64,000 nt of DNA, from contig DAOUPZ010000008.1 of the NCBI GenBank assembly GCA_030625885.1, forward strand, positions 50,228 through 114,227, written 5' to 3'. Of this stretch, positions 1 to 9,373 are shown one piece after another (within the stretch, counting starts at the first letter, position 1; each line of letters starts with the position of its first letter). The DNA is from Clostridia bacterium. Lineage in GTDB: Bacteria; Bacillota; DAOUPZ01. Under the pieces are notes generated by a model. It saw only the letters and a list, made by a program, of their open reading frames with translations, searched no databases and was not told where the DNA came from. A program made the position numbers and the translations under genes.

Positions 1-1335
1 GAGATTAAATATGCAAAGTACTATCAAGATAAGATTTACTACCAGACTTGTCATGATTCTCTGACAGGTTTACCCAATCGCAAGCTTTTGAATGAACGTA
101 TGAATGATGCTATTGATAATGCCCAAAAGAAAGAATGCATGATAGCCCTTCTGTTTATAGATTTAGATGATTTTAAAAGTATCAATGATGTTTTAGGACA
201 TGATATAGGGGATGGGATATTATCTGGTATTGCGCAACGAATTAAGGGAATCATATCTCAGCCTGATACAGTTTCCCGCTGGGGCGGAGATGAGTTTATT
301 ATACTGCTATCAGAGGTACCTACCACGGAAGATGCACTTAAATTCTCGAAAAAAATTCTGAATGCATTTGAAGCGCCTTTTGAGTATAAAGGTTATAGGT
401 TATATGTTACAGCTAGTATTGGTATTGCGTTCTATCCTCAGCATGGTGAAGATACCAATACGGTACTTAAAAATGCGGATATGGCCATGTATAGTGCCAA
501 AGAAAAGGGGCGAAATACGTTTCAAATTTACACTTCTGATATAAACAAGAAGTCTTTTGAGAAATTAATGCTTACCAACGATTTGCGGCATGCATTAGAG
601 CGCGATGAATTCGTGCTTTATTATCAACCTCAGGTGAATATTTATACTGGGAAGGTTGTTGGGATGGAAGCATTGATTAGATGGCAGCATCCCGAACTGG
701 GATTGGTTAGCCCCGCGAGTTTTATCCCTTTAGCAGAAGACATGGGGTTGATTGTGCCTATTGGTGAATGGGTACTTTACACCGCTTGTACCCAAAATAA
801 AGTATGGCAGGATTCAGGCCTTTCACCTTTACGTGTAGCGGTTAATCTTTCTGCCCATCAATTGCAACAATCCGGTTTTGTAGAAAGAGTCATGAGTGTT
901 TTAGAGGAGACGGGACTCGAACCTAATTACTTGGATTTAGAGATTACTGAAAGTGTTGCGCTGCAGAATATAGAATTAACCATAGAAAAGTTAAATGCTT
1001 TGCAGGAGAGAGGGGTTCATATCTCAATGGATGATTTTGGGACAGGATATTCCTCTTTGAGTTACTTAATGAGACTTCCCATTAATACATTAAAAATAGA
1101 TCGGTCTTTTGTAAAAGAGATTAATACCAATACAAAAAAAGTGGCGATTGCGGATGCCATTGTTTCGATGGCACATAGTTTAAAATTTAAAGTGATTGCT
1201 GAAGGGGTTGAAAACCATGAGCAATTGCATTGCGTACGGACAAGGAAATGTGATGAAATACAGGGATATTTATTTAGTAAGCCGTTGACTACTGAGGCGT
1301 TTGAAAAAATATTACGTCAGGATAAACGTTTATAA
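1..1335 (+). CDS. GGDEF-EAL c-di-GMP turnover protein (5' end cut by window)
   Basis: The reading frame is open from base 1, so this is the C-terminal 444 residues of a longer protein. A GGDEF domain begins at HDSLTGLPNR (about residue 19) and keeps an intact RWGGDEF active site, so diguanylate cyclase activity is possible. A full EAL domain follows, with EALIRW, DLEITES, DDFGTGYSSL, KIDRSF and AEGVEN, all the catalytic and metal-binding signatures of a c-di-GMP phosphodiesterase. The N-terminal sensor part lies outside the window. Which activity dominates cannot be told from sequence. Two c-di-GMP riboswitches and an HD-GYP protein within the next 21 kb make this part of a local c-di-GMP network. 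Confidence 0.95.
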   Translation, partial: EIKYAKYYQDKIYYQTCHDSLTGLPNRKLLNERMNDAIDNAQKKECMIALLFIDLDDFKSINDVLGHDIGDGILSGIAQRIKGIISQPDTVSRWGGDEFIILLSEVPTTEDALKFSKKILNAFEAPFEYKGYRLYVTASIGIAFYPQHGEDTNTVLKNADMAMYSAKEKGRNTFQIYTSDINKKSFEKLMLTNDLRHALERDEFVLYYQPQVNIYTGKVVGMEALIRWQHPELGLVSPASFIPLAEDMGLIVPIGEWVLYTACTQNKVWQDSGLSPLRVAVNLSAHQLQQSGFVERVMSVLEETGLEPNYLDLEITESVALQNIELTIEKLNALQERGVHISMDDFGTGYSSLSYLMRLPINTLKIDRSFVKEINTNTKKVAIADAIVSMAHSLKFKVIAEGVENHEQLHCVRTRKCDEIQGYLFSKPLTTEAFEKILRQDKRL

Positions 1336-1448
1336 GTTAAATAATAAAAAAACGAATAAAAAGTAAAAAATGAGACATTATAAAATATAAGTTGAGTCTA
1401 GACATGGATATGTTTGCCGTTTTTCTAGTAATGTAAGGAGGTGATTGT

Positions 1449-1649
1449 ATGACTTTGGAAGTTCAATACAGAAGTGGGGAAAAAGCCCCTTTTCAAGCTG
1501 ATTTCAGATTTGTACAATATGCTGATGGTTCTGATCAGCCTCGACCGAAGGAATGGGAGCAGCGTATTGAGATAAAAGGAGGAGAAATGTTTCCTATTAT
1601 TAACTCTACGCAGAAGGAAGCCATTTGGGTAATGACAAGTACGACTTAG
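1449..1649 (+). CDS. small hypothetical protein, 66 aa
   Basis: A strong ribosome binding site (AAGGAGGTGATTG) ends just before the ATG, which supports a real gene. The product is a small soluble protein with alternating charged and hydrophobic residues, no membrane segment and no cysteine. I do not recognise the family and assign no function. It stands alone between the GGDEF-EAL gene and the T-box leader. Confidence 0.6.
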   Translation: MTLEVQYRSGEKAPFQADFRFVQYADGSDQPRPKEWEQRIEIKGGEMFPIINSTQKEAIWVMTSTT

Positions 1650-1719
1650 GGATAAGAAAATTTATGGTTGATTTTTATGGCTACTTTTGATAAAATATAG
1701 GACAATATAAGAAAAATGC

Positions 1720-2007
1720 AATGAAGAAGGAAAGTAGGCAGGCAGCACTTGTAAGAGATGAGAAATCTTGGCTGAAAGTTTCTCTCAAGTAAAACCAGTT
1801 GAAGTTCCCTTCCAAGCAGCCCACTGAAACGGTCTGTAAGTAGGTGGTGCCGGATCTTTCGCCGTTAAAAGAAAGAAGGTATCGGATGATAACCATGTCC
1901 TGTGCCGGAAGAGCGGATTCTAATATTTTTGAGTCAATATGGGTGGTACCGCGGGAATATGATTTCTCGTCCCTATTATGTAAGATTACATAATAGGGAC
2001 TTTTTTT
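1720..2007 (+). ncRNA. T-box leader, probable Phe (UUC) specifier
   Basis: The antiterminator T-box sequence GGGTGGTACCGCGG sits at 1941-1954 and is followed by an intrinsic terminator, the classic T-box arrangement. Stem I can be closed by GAAGG (1726-1730) with CCTTC (1808-1812). This places TTC at 1805-1807 in the specifier position, after GAAG as in many T-boxes. AGAGA (1754-1758) and a downstream CCGG...CCGTTA region also fit the family. UUC would mean sensing of uncharged tRNA-Phe. The base after the specifier is C rather than the usual A, so the register is likely but not certain. The leader feeds the phenylacetate-CoA ligase gene 139 bp downstream. Confidence 0.9.
1969..2007 (+). terminator. 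T-box attenuator terminator
   Basis: A perfect 14-bp stem (1969-1982 with 1987-2000), a 4-nt loop and a run of seven T. It competes with the antiterminator that contains the T-box sequence. Confidence 0.9.
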
Positions 2008-2145
2008 ATATTATTGCAAAGTATAAATTGAGTTAGAGTTAAAATCAGTTGATATTATTTATCTATTTTTGAAGTGGTTATCAGCCTTTGTTTTTAATGA
2101 TCCACTATCAATTGCTAACTGCTAAGTAAAGAGGAGGATATTAAT

Positions 2146-3447
2146 ATGTATTGGAACGAGAAAATTGAATGTATGGAAAGAGAAGACATTAGAGCCATGC
2201 AACAAGAACGTTTAAGGGATATGGTTAATCGAGTATATCATCAAGTGCCTCATTACAAGAAAAAATTTATTGAGATGGGGATCACACCTGCAGATATTCA
2301 AACATTAGAGGATATAAAAAAATTACCTTTTACGACCAAACAGGATTTGCGTGATAATTATCCATTTGGGATGTTTGCTGTTCCCCAAGAAGAAATTGTC
2401 CGTTTGCATGCATCTTCGGGAACGACAGGAAAACCGACTGTTGTAGGCTATACAGAGAAAGATATTGAAAATTGGTCAGAATTGGTAGCTCGATCATTAA
2501 CTTTGGCAGGGGCAACTCGACATTCTGTTATTCAAGTGGCATATGGGTACGGTTTGTTTACGGGTGGGCTTGGGATTCACTATGGTGCAGAACGGGTAAA
2601 AGCTTCGGTTGTTCCTATTTCTGGTGGCAACACAAAACGTCAACTCCAACTGATGCAGGATTTCGAAAGTGAGATTTTGACGTGTACACCTTCTTATGCT
2701 TTATATATTGCAGAAGTCATGAATAAGATGGGGATTGATACAAAAGGTTTAAAATTACGAGCAGGCATTTTTGGAGCGGAGCCATGGTCAGAGCAAATGC
2801 GCAAAGAAATAGAAAACAAATTAAATATCGACGCTTATGATATCTATGGTTTAAGTGAAATTATGGGACCTGGTGTGGCAATGGAATGTTCTGCTAAAAC
2901 GGGTTTACATATTTGGGAAGATCATTTTATTGCGGAAATTATCTGTCCTGATACGGGTGAGGTACTGCCTTATGGAGAAAAAGGAGAATTGGTATTAACC
3001 ACCATTACCAAGGAAGGTATTCCTGTTATTCGCTATCGTACACGCGATATTACCACTTTAAATCCTGTAAAATGTACTTGTGGGCGAACCCACGTACGGA
3101 TGGATAAAGTAGCGGGGCGTTCAGATGATATGCTAATTATTCGAGGGGTTAACGTTTTCCCGTCACAGGTAGAATCGGTGTTGTTGGAGAATGGAAAAGT
3201 TGCACCTTTTTATCAATTGGTAATTGATAGAAAGGGCACATTAGATACCTTTGAGGTATGGGTAGAAGCAACAGAATCAGTGATTGCGTTAGGTGATATT
3301 CGTCACTTGCAGCAATTAGAACGTGAACTTCAGCGAGAAATGGAAAGTCTTTTGGGTATTTCCGTTAAAGTGAAATTAGTTGAGCCTAATACTATTCCTC
3401 GTACAGAAGGCAAAGCGAAGCGTGTTATTGATAAGAGAAATATATAG
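2146..3447 (+). CDS. paaK: phenylacetate-CoA ligase
   Basis: A 433-aa ANL-superfamily enzyme that would form phenylacetyl-CoA (or a related aryl-acetyl-CoA) from acid, ATP and CoA. The P-loop-like motif [16 protein letters not shown] is at about residues 86-101, followed by [15 protein letters not shown], the RYRTRD motif and a C-terminal domain with [20 protein letters not shown], all typical of PaaK. Length is normal for the family. The ATG follows AGAGGAGGAT. In anaerobes PaaK often works in reverse with 2-oxoacid:ferredoxin oxidoreductases, giving ATP from phenylacetyl-CoA during amino-acid fermentation. Control by a Phe-type T-box fits a role tied to phenylalanine. The natural substrate may also be an indole or hydroxyphenyl acid. 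Confidence 0.93.
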   Translation: MYWNEKIECMEREDIRAMQQERLRDMVNRVYHQVPHYKKKFIEMGITPADIQTLEDIKKLPFTTKQDLRDNYPFGMFAVPQEEIVRLHASSGTTGKPTVVGYTEKDIENWSELVARSLTLAGATRHSVIQVAYGYGLFTGGLGIHYGAERVKASVVPISGGNTKRQLQLMQDFESEILTCTPSYALYIAEVMNKMGIDTKGLKLRAGIFGAEPWSEQMRKEIENKLNIDAYDIYGLSEIMGPGVAMECSAKTGLHIWEDHFIAEIICPDTGEVLPYGEKGELVLTTITKEGIPVIRYRTRDITTLNPVKCTCGRTHVRMDKVAGRSDDMLIIRGVNVFPSQVESVLLENGKVAPFYQLVIDRKGTLDTFEVWVEATESVIALGDIRHLQQLERELQREMESLLGISVKVKLVEPNTIPRTEGKAKRVIDKRNI

Positions 3448-3536
3448 ATCGTGGCACCTCTTCCTGATTATGCATACAATACTATAACGTGTTATCTATG
3501 AGATGATATGTTAATATGCAGGGAGAGGGGAATAAA

Positions 3537-3767
3537 ATGAATAGGATACAAAGTGTGGTTAATAAATTTGGTAAGCTGAGTGATCAGCAAAAATTAATGA
3601 TTGTTAAATCATTAATGCCCGAAATGGTGGCCATGATTGCTGCGAATCCACAAAAAGTAATTGATGAATTGCAGCCGATTATCAAGAAAGAAATGGAACA
3701 TCAAAGGGTTGATGTTCAGGATGTGATACCATCCATGATGAGTTTTATGATGAGAATAAGAGGATGA
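3537..3767 (+). CDS. small hypothetical protein, 76 aa
   Basis: I chose the ATG at 3537 because GGGAGAGGGG ends six bases upstream; an upstream in-frame ATG at 3516 would lie before that site. The product looks helical and soluble (MNRIQSVVNKFGKLSDQQKL...), with a methionine-rich C-terminus (PSMMSFMMRIRG). It follows paaK closely and precedes a terminator, so it may be co-transcribed with paaK. I do not recognise the family. Confidence 0.65.
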   Translation: MNRIQSVVNKFGKLSDQQKLMIVKSLMPEMVAMIAANPQKVIDELQPIIKKEMEHQRVDVQDVIPSMMSFMMRIRG

Positions 3768-3774
3768 AGATGAG

Positions 3775-3802
3775 GATAGCTCCGTAACGGGGCTATCTTT
3801 TT
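3775..3802 (+). terminator. rho-independent terminator
   Basis: GATAGCTCC pairs with GGGGCTATC across a short loop, followed by five T. It closes the paaK transcript. Confidence 0.75.
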
Positions 3803-3829
3803 ATGGTAAAAAGAGGAGGTGTTTGTTAA

Positions 3830-3856
3830 ATGGAGAATAATAATATGAATAAGTAA
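3830..3856 (+). other. 8-codon mini-ORF with a strong RBS
   Basis: AGAGGAGGTG is followed by ATG and only eight codons (MENNNMNK) before TAA. It lies 27 bases upstream of the J-domain gene. It may be a leader peptide or an eroded gene start; there is no other evidence that it is expressed. Confidence 0.3.
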
Positions 3857-3882
3857 GAGTGACTGGAAAAGAGGTAAAGCTT

Positions 3883-4287
3883 ATGCACAAAAAAAATCCA
3901 TATGCATTATTAGGCATTTCCCAAGGAGCTAATAAGGAAGAGATTAAAAAAGCGTATCGAAATATGGCGCGTCAGTACCACCCCGATGCCAACTCGGAAG
4001 ATCAGGATGCAGAAGAACGTTTTAAAGAAATCAAGCAAGCTTATGAGTATCTTTTGGCGCATTCGGATGGTAATGAGACTAGAGACGGTGATTTTAAAAC
4101 CGATGGCAATATTCCCAAATCCGCATTTATGAATGTCAAGGACATGTATCAACCATTTGGGGCTAAAGATCATCGCTTTATGTGTCAATTTATGCGCCAG
4201 AATGTATTTGGTAACATGGACATTGAAGCGGAAATGAAAGCTGCGGAAAAATTTAGTGATATCCTTTGGGATGATGAGTCTGATTAA
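3883..4287 (+). CDS. J-domain (DnaJ-like) protein
   Basis: A 134-aa protein with a J domain at residues 4-66, including [18 protein letters not shown] and the essential HPD tripeptide in YHPDAN, so it should stimulate an Hsp70 ATPase. No glycine/phenylalanine linker, zinc-finger repeats or substrate-binding domains follow, so it is a type III J protein and not the main DnaJ. The remaining 65 residues are acidic and unassigned. I place the start at ATG 3883 (GAGGT seven bases upstream); an upstream GTG at 3859 is less likely. It is monocistronic, closed by a terminator. Confidence 0.85.
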   Translation: MHKKNPYALLGISQGANKEEIKKAYRNMARQYHPDANSEDQDAEERFKEIKQAYEYLLAHSDGNETRDGDFKTDGNIPKSAFMNVKDMYQPFGAKDHRFMCQFMRQNVFGNMDIEAEMKAAEKFSDILWDDESD

Positions 4288-4319
4288 AAAGCACATAATA
4301 ACATGTGCTTTATTTTTTT
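4288..4319 (+). terminator. rho-independent terminator
   Basis: AAAGCACAT (4288-4296) pairs with ATGTGCTTT (4303-4311), followed by a T run. Confidence 0.8.
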
Positions 4320-4474
4320 GCAATCTATCCAAATTTCGGTTTATCCTGTTTTTATTGAGATAATTTGGGAAAGATAAGCATTAAGTGAAAGATATAAAAC
4401 TTAACAAAATCTTAAAGAATATAAGCAGGAAAAGAAATAGTTGTTAAGGAAATCTTATTTTGGAGTGTGTTCAT

Positions 4475-6157
4475 ATGCCGTTGCTCAGAAAATATAAACA
4501 TTTTAATCGTTATCATACCATTGCAGTAACACTTGTAAAACATGGGTTTGGCTATTTGATTGATCAGTTGGGGTTAAATCATTTTTTGGCATTTCACGAA
4601 CGCCATCAGGAACCAAAAGGGAGTAAACTTTCTTTGGGAGAGCGGATTCGTTTTATGTTAGAAGAATTAGGTCCTACTTTTATAAAATTAGGTCAATTAC
4701 TGAGTACACGGCATGATCTTCTTCCTCCCGATATTATAGGGGAACTTAAAAAACTTCAAGATGAAGTACCGCCATTTGAATTCGAAAAAGCGCGTCAGGT
4801 TGTGGAAGAGCAAATGGGACAGTCTTTAGCTGAATTATTTGCTGAATTTGAGGTGGAGCCTCTGGCAGCAGCTTCTATCGGTCAGGTGCATCGAGCGCGT
4901 CTTATTCGTACGAAACAGGAAGTAGCGGTAAAAATTCAGCGGCCTGATATTGAAAAAATGGTGAAAAGTGATTTGGAAATCATGTTTGACCTGGCGCGTC
5001 TGGCTGAAAAACACACTGCTTTGGGGGAAACGTATCCCTTTGTGGATATGGTGGCGATATTTTCTCAGGCCATTAAAGAAGAAATGGATTATACGATTGA
5101 AGGAAGAAATACGGAAAAATTTTTCCGAAATTTTGCCCAGGATAAGTCCATATGCATTCCTAATGTTTTTTGGGATTATTCTGGTACGCGGGTGCTGACA
5201 CTTGAGTATTTTGCGGGTATTGGGTTAAATGAAAAGCAAAAGCTTGTAGGGCAAGGTTATAATACTCAAAGATTAGCACAAATTATTTCTCATGCCATGA
5301 TGAAACAAATATTAATAGATGGCATTTTTCATGCGGATCCTCATCCGGGGAATTTGCTGGTATTAGGTGGAGAGAAAATAGGATTTATTGATTTTGGTAT
5401 GGTAGGCTTTATCAGTAAAGAGCGGCAGGAGCAGTTCTTTCAGTTAATGATAGGATTTATAAGAGGTAATACAGAAATCATCATGGATACCATTTTAGCG
5501 ATGGGCGTTATGGATAATGATGTAAATATTGTAAACTTGAGAAGAGACGTGCAGCGGATAAGTGATAAATATGCTCAAATTTCTTTAGGAGAGATTTCTC
5601 TGGGAGATAGTATCCAAGAAATTATGCACTTGGCTTTTAAATACCATATTAAGATGCCTTCAGAGTTCACTCTGCTCTCTCGATCTTTAATTACACTGGA
5701 AGGGACAGTTCAATCGTTAGATCCGGTCCTTAATATACTGGAAGTCATTAAAACCTTTCAAGGGCGTTTTTGGAAGGAAAAACTTTCTTTAAATGAACTA
5801 AAGCACTTTATGATCGATCATTTTCTTTCTTATCAGCACATGTTCAAATTATTTCCCTCTCAGATGACCAGTATACTTGAAAGAATAAAAAATAACGAAG
5901 TGAAAATAAAAATGGAATATCCGGAAATGAATGAGGTTTTCAAACATTTTGATAAAATCGCTAATAAACTTTCTTTCAGCATTGTTTTACTTTCTTTTAG
6001 TATCATTATGGCGGGATTAATCATCGGTTCTAATTTAGTGCGTACCAATATGACGTATAATTATTGGCATCTACCCATATTAGAAATTGGAGCCGTTACG
6101 GCCATTGTAATGGCGGGTTGGTTATTCTGGTCGATTTTTCGGTCAGGGAGATTTTGA
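4475..6157 (+). CDS. ABC1/UbiB-family atypical kinase-like membrane protein
   Basis: A 560-aa UbiB (AarF/ADCK) family protein. It shows the family signatures KxGQ (PTFIKLGQLLSTRHDLLP), the Ala-rich loop AAASIGQVHRA, VAVKIQRP, EMDY, the catalytic HADPHPGN and the metal-binding IDFGMVG. Two transmembrane segments sit at the C-terminus (about residues 500-522 and 530-552), as in other members. The family is linked to isoprenoid quinone synthesis or lipid homeostasis, usually as an ATPase rather than a protein kinase. The exact role in an anaerobe is open. ATG 4475 is preferred over the upstream TTG at 4460 because GGAG lies at the right distance. Confidence 0.88.
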   Translation: MPLLRKYKHFNRYHTIAVTLVKHGFGYLIDQLGLNHFLAFHERHQEPKGSKLSLGERIRFMLEELGPTFIKLGQLLSTRHDLLPPDIIGELKKLQDEVPPFEFEKARQVVEEQMGQSLAELFAEFEVEPLAAASIGQVHRARLIRTKQEVAVKIQRPDIEKMVKSDLEIMFDLARLAEKHTALGETYPFVDMVAIFSQAIKEEMDYTIEGRNTEKFFRNFAQDKSICIPNVFWDYSGTRVLTLEYFAGIGLNEKQKLVGQGYNTQRLAQIISHAMMKQILIDGIFHADPHPGNLLVLGGEKIGFIDFGMVGFISKERQEQFFQLMIGFIRGNTEIIMDTILAMGVMDNDVNIVNLRRDVQRISDKYAQISLGEISLGDSIQEIMHLAFKYHIKMPSEFTLLSRSLITLEGTVQSLDPVLNILEVIKTFQGRFWKEKLSLNELKHFMIDHFLSYQHMFKLFPSQMTSILERIKNNEVKIKMEYPEMNEVFKHFDKIANKLSFSIVLLSFSIIMAGLIIGSNLVRTNMTYNYWHLPILEIGAVTAIVMAGWLFWSIFRSGRF

Positions 6158-6173
6158 TGCAGCTTTGCTGTTT

Positions 6174-6332
6174 GCAGCAGGTAGCAACCAGCAGGTAGCA
6201 GGTAGGGAAAGACGAAAGAAATTTAAAATTTAAAATTAAAATTAAAAGAATAAAGATAAAAAATAGTTTAACTATAAGAGTTGTTGCGAGAAGCAGGAGA
6301 TATCAAATTAAATCCTACCTGCTACCTGCTAC
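6174..6332. repeat. MITE-like element with 17-bp inverted ends
   Basis: The 17-mer AGCAGGTAGCAGGTAGG (6190-6206) has its exact reverse complement at 6314-6330, enclosing about 107 AT-rich bases with no ORF. The arms are built from a repeated GCAGGTA unit, with a further unit just to the left (6177-6184). The same 17-mer occurs again at 28823-28839. It occupies most of the ubiB-phoP gap. Confidence 0.65.
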
Positions 6333-6419
6333 AAGCGACCGGAGGAAGCGAGCTACCTTCCATATTTAGTGAGAAGTGATTAGTTTCATATTAGAGATCA
6401 ATTACAGGGAGGAACAACA

Positions 6420-7121
6420 ATGGCACGTATACTCGTTATCGACGATGAAGAGCATATTGCACAATTAGTAGCATTTAATTTAAAAAAACAAGGCTATGAA
6501 GTGGCACAGTTTCATGAAGGAAAAGGAGCTGTGGAGAAAGTGAAAGCGTATCATCCCGATCTAATTGTTTTGGATGTCATGTTGCCGGGGATGGATGGAT
6601 TTGAAATTTGTCAGGTATTACGTAAACATGATATTTTTATTCCTATTATCATGTTGACTGCAAAAGATGATGAAATTGATAAGATATTGGGTCTGGAAAT
6701 GGGTGCTGATGATTATTTAACCAAACCTTTCAGTCCCCGTGAATTAGTGGCACGGGTCAAGGCTGTATTGCGACGCACCCAAATGAAGGAACAAGAAACG
6801 AGTAAAGATACGGAGCAGCAAATTTTAACAGGTAGTCTGGTTATTTATCCTGAGAGATACACCGTTTTAGTGGATGAAGAGATGATTTCATTAACGACCA
6901 AAGAGTTTGAATTACTGCTATTTTTAGCAAGGAATCAAGGTAAAGTTTTAAGTCGCAACTTATTATTAGATCATTTATGGGGATACGATTTTTATGGTGA
7001 TACGCGTGTGGTGGATGTACATATTAGCCATTTGCGGGATAAAGTTGAAAAAGATCCCAAAAATCCTGAATATATTAAGACCGTGAGGGGAATTGGTTAT
7101 AAGTTTAGGGAGGAAATTTGA
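6420..7121 (+). CDS. phoP: OmpR-family response regulator (PhoP-like)
   Basis: A 233-aa regulator. The receiver domain has the acidic pair DDEE near the N-terminus, the phospho-acceptor Asp in LIVLDVMLPGMDGFE (about residue 53), the switch Thr in IIMLTAKDD and the conserved Lys in LTKPF. The C-terminal winged helix carries LTTKEFELL and the DVHISHLRDKVE recognition region. The downstream kinase overlaps its stop codon. Pho-box arrays occur before pstS and pstC 6-7 kb downstream, which supports PhoP (phosphate starvation) rather than another OmpR paralogue. The ribosome binding site GGGAGGAACAAC precedes the ATG. Confidence 0.88.
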   Translation: MARILVIDDEEHIAQLVAFNLKKQGYEVAQFHEGKGAVEKVKAYHPDLIVLDVMLPGMDGFEICQVLRKHDIFIPIIMLTAKDDEIDKILGLEMGADDYLTKPFSPRELVARVKAVLRRTQMKEQETSKDTEQQILTGSLVIYPERYTVLVDEEMISLTTKEFELLLFLARNQGKVLSRNLLLDHLWGYDFYGDTRVVDVHISHLRDKVEKDPKNPEYIKTVRGIGYKFREEI

Positions 7122-8947
7122 TGTTACGCGGACTCAAAGGGAAATTAATGGGCACCTATTTTATTCTTATACTGGTGTCTATGACCTTGATGGGTGTATT
7201 GGTTTCTACTTTCTTAAATCAATACTTTTATAATAATTTAAAGAAAGATCTACTTAATGAAGCTAAAATAGCAAGTCACCTTTTTAAGCAAGTTATCATA
7301 CAGGATAATTTGTTAGATGCTCAGCAGTTAGCGGAGCAAATTGGCATAGAGACAAGCAATCGTATTACCATTATCAATCAAGAGGGTAAAGTTTTGGGAG
7401 ATTCAGCTGAAAAAGCAGAAATGATGGAGAATCATCTGAACCGTCAAGAGGTCAAAATGGCTTTACAAGATAAAGTAGGTGTTTCAACCCGATATAGTCA
7501 GACGAGAAATAAACGCATGATGTATGTGGCTGTGCCGGTTAAATATGAGGGAGAAATGATTGGTGTCGCTCGAGTAGCCTTGCCGCTTACCAGCATTGAA
7601 AAGGCTCGTCAGCGTTTATGGGCAATATTTGTAGGGGGTATTTTACTTGCTGTATTTTTATCAGCGGTATTAAGTATTGGTTTTGCCAATCGTCTTTCGA
7701 AACCCATTCAGGAAATGACGTTGGCGGCTGAGAAGATTGCTCATGGAAACTTTCACGTAAAGACGCTTACGACAAGTACAGATGAGATAGGTATGTTGGG
7801 CGCTTCCTTAAATACCATGACAAATCATCTTCAAGAACAAATCAAGGAAATTGATGAAAACAAAAGTAAATTCGAAACAGTTTTAAATTATATGGTAAAT
7901 GGTTTGGTTTTGATAAATGATCAAGGAATCATTGAACTGATGAACCCGGCTGGAGAAGAATTATTTGATGTATCCGCTCGTCGTATCAAGGGTAAATCTC
8001 ATTTAGAGGGTTTGCGAAACTATAAATTAAGTGATTTAATTGAGCAAGTTCTAGAGGAGGGCAAGAAAATTAAAGAAGAGATTGTGATTGATATTCTGAA
8101 AGAACAGGTTATGGAAATCAGTCTCGTTCCTCTTCTTACTCGTAGAGGAAAAACTTTAGGTGTTGTTGTCGTATTTCATGATATTACGGAGATTTATAAA
8201 GCTCAAAAAATGCGTGCTGAATTTGTTGCCAATGTATCTCATGAATTAAAAACGCCAGTTACCTCTGTTAAGGGATTTGCAGAAACGCTTTTAGATGGGG
8301 CATTAGAAGACCCAGATATGGCCAAGCAATTTATTCAAATTATTTATCAAGAAGCGGATAGACTACATCGCTTAATTAATGATTTGTTAGATTTATCTAG
8401 GATAGAAAGCAAACATATTCCACTGCATAAAGAACCGTTAAATATTGTTGATATAATTAATAGTATTTTAGAAAAAATGAAGCCTAAAATAGAGAAAGAA
8501 AAACAATCAATTGATTTACAAATACCCGATGAAGCTGTCTTTGTTATGGCTGACCAAGATCGTATAGAGCAGGTTTTGATTAATTTAATTGATAATGCTA
8601 TCAAATATACTGAAAATGAAGGAGAAATTGCATTAACATTAGAGAAACAAAATCATTTTGTAACCATCAGTATTTCGGATACGGGAATAGGGATACCCAA
8701 AGAAGATCTACCAAGAATATTTGAACGGTTTTACAGGGTAGATAAAGGACGAAGCCGTCGTATGGGTGGAACAGGTTTAGGACTTTCTATTGTCAAGCAT
8801 ATTGTTGAGGGACATGGCGGAAAGGTTTGGGTTAAAAGTGAAGTAGGGAAAGGAACGACATTTTATTTTACCTTGTCTAAAGGTAAAAACAGTGACATTA
8901 ATCGAAGGGGGCTAATGAATGGACAAGAATCTAGTCAAGAAATTTGA
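7121..8947 (+). CDS. phoR: PhoR-like sensor histidine kinase
   Basis: A 608-aa membrane kinase. It has a transmembrane helix near residues 8-31, an extracytoplasmic sensor, a second helix (about 166-190), a HAMP linker, a PAS domain (about 250-355), HisKA with the phospho-acceptor His in VSHELKTPVTS, and HATPase motifs (NLIDNAIKYT, DTGIGIPKED, GTGLGLSIVKHIVEGHGG). This order is that of Bacillus-type PhoR. The ATG overlaps the phoP stop (TGATG) with GGGAGG upstream, implying translational coupling. It should phosphorylate PhoP when phosphate is scarce. The 3' end overlaps the next gene by 29 bp. Confidence 0.88.
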   Translation: MLRGLKGKLMGTYFILILVSMTLMGVLVSTFLNQYFYNNLKKDLLNEAKIASHLFKQVIIQDNLLDAQQLAEQIGIETSNRITIINQEGKVLGDSAEKAEMMENHLNRQEVKMALQDKVGVSTRYSQTRNKRMMYVAVPVKYEGEMIGVARVALPLTSIEKARQRLWAIFVGGILLAVFLSAVLSIGFANRLSKPIQEMTLAAEKIAHGNFHVKTLTTSTDEIGMLGASLNTMTNHLQEQIKEIDENKSKFETVLNYMVNGLVLINDQGIIELMNPAGEELFDVSARRIKGKSHLEGLRNYKLSDLIEQVLEEGKKIKEEIVIDILKEQVMEISLVPLLTRRGKTLGVVVVFHDITEIYKAQKMRAEFVANVSHELKTPVTSVKGFAETLLDGALEDPDMAKQFIQIIYQEADRLHRLINDLLDLSRIESKHIPLHKEPLNIVDIINSILEKMKPKIEKEKQSIDLQIPDEAVFVMADQDRIEQVLINLIDNAIKYTENEGEIALTLEKQNHFVTISISDTGIGIPKEDLPRIFERFYRVDKGRSRRMGGTGLGLSIVKHIVEGHGGKVWVKSEVGKGTTFYFTLSKGKNSDINRRGLMNGQESSQEI

Positions 8948-9308
8948 GAAATATCAATCGAAAGCTAAGGTATATGTTGAAGATAAAGAAAAAACGAGAC
9001 AGCTTTTAAAGCGGGCAACAGAAAAAGCAGAGGCAAAAGGGCCTTTGGAAAAAATCTGGGATAAATTACAGCTGTTATTTAGTTTAGTTAAGGACTGGAG
9101 TGCGGGGAATTATCGACAGATACCTGTAGGATCTATTTTAACGATGTTAGCAGGGCTTTTATATTTTGTTTCACCCATTGATGCCATTTTAGATTTTATT
9201 CCCGGATTAGGCATTACAGATGATGCAGTTGTTTTGGGATTTGTGATTAAGCAGATGGGTAGTGACTTGGAGAAATATCGTATTTGGAAGTCAAATGAAG
9301 AAAACTAG
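8919..9308 (+). CDS. YkvA/DUF1232-family protein
   Basis: A 129-aa protein starting inside the 3' end of phoR, with GAAGGGGG upstream of the ATG. The central hydrophobic stretch IPVGSILTMLAGLLYFVSPIDAILDFIPGLGITDDAVVLGFV is the hallmark of the DUF1232 (YkvA) family, with its YFVSPIDxIPDFIPxxGxxDD-like core. Members are small, probably membrane-associated proteins of unknown function. Overlap with phoR suggests co-transcription with the two-component system. Confidence 0.8.
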   Translation: MDKNLVKKFEKYQSKAKVYVEDKEKTRQLLKRATEKAEAKGPLEKIWDKLQLLFSLVKDWSAGNYRQIPVGSILTMLAGLLYFVSPIDAILDFIPGLGITDDAVVLGFVIKQMGSDLEKYRIWKSNEEN

Positions 9309-9373
9309 TATCTATTTATATGCAACGCAATAAAGAACTTACATTGCAGGTTTGCAGGAAAAGCGAAGGAAAG

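Noticed and set aside
1681-1896. Open frame on the - strand
   Set aside because: It lies within the T-box leader and mirrors structured RNA; no start signal.
4400-4416. CTTAAC and CTTAAA 11 bp apart upstream of the ubiB-like gene, resembling PhoP boxes
   Set aside because: Only two units in AT-rich DNA, and no link between the gene and phosphate.
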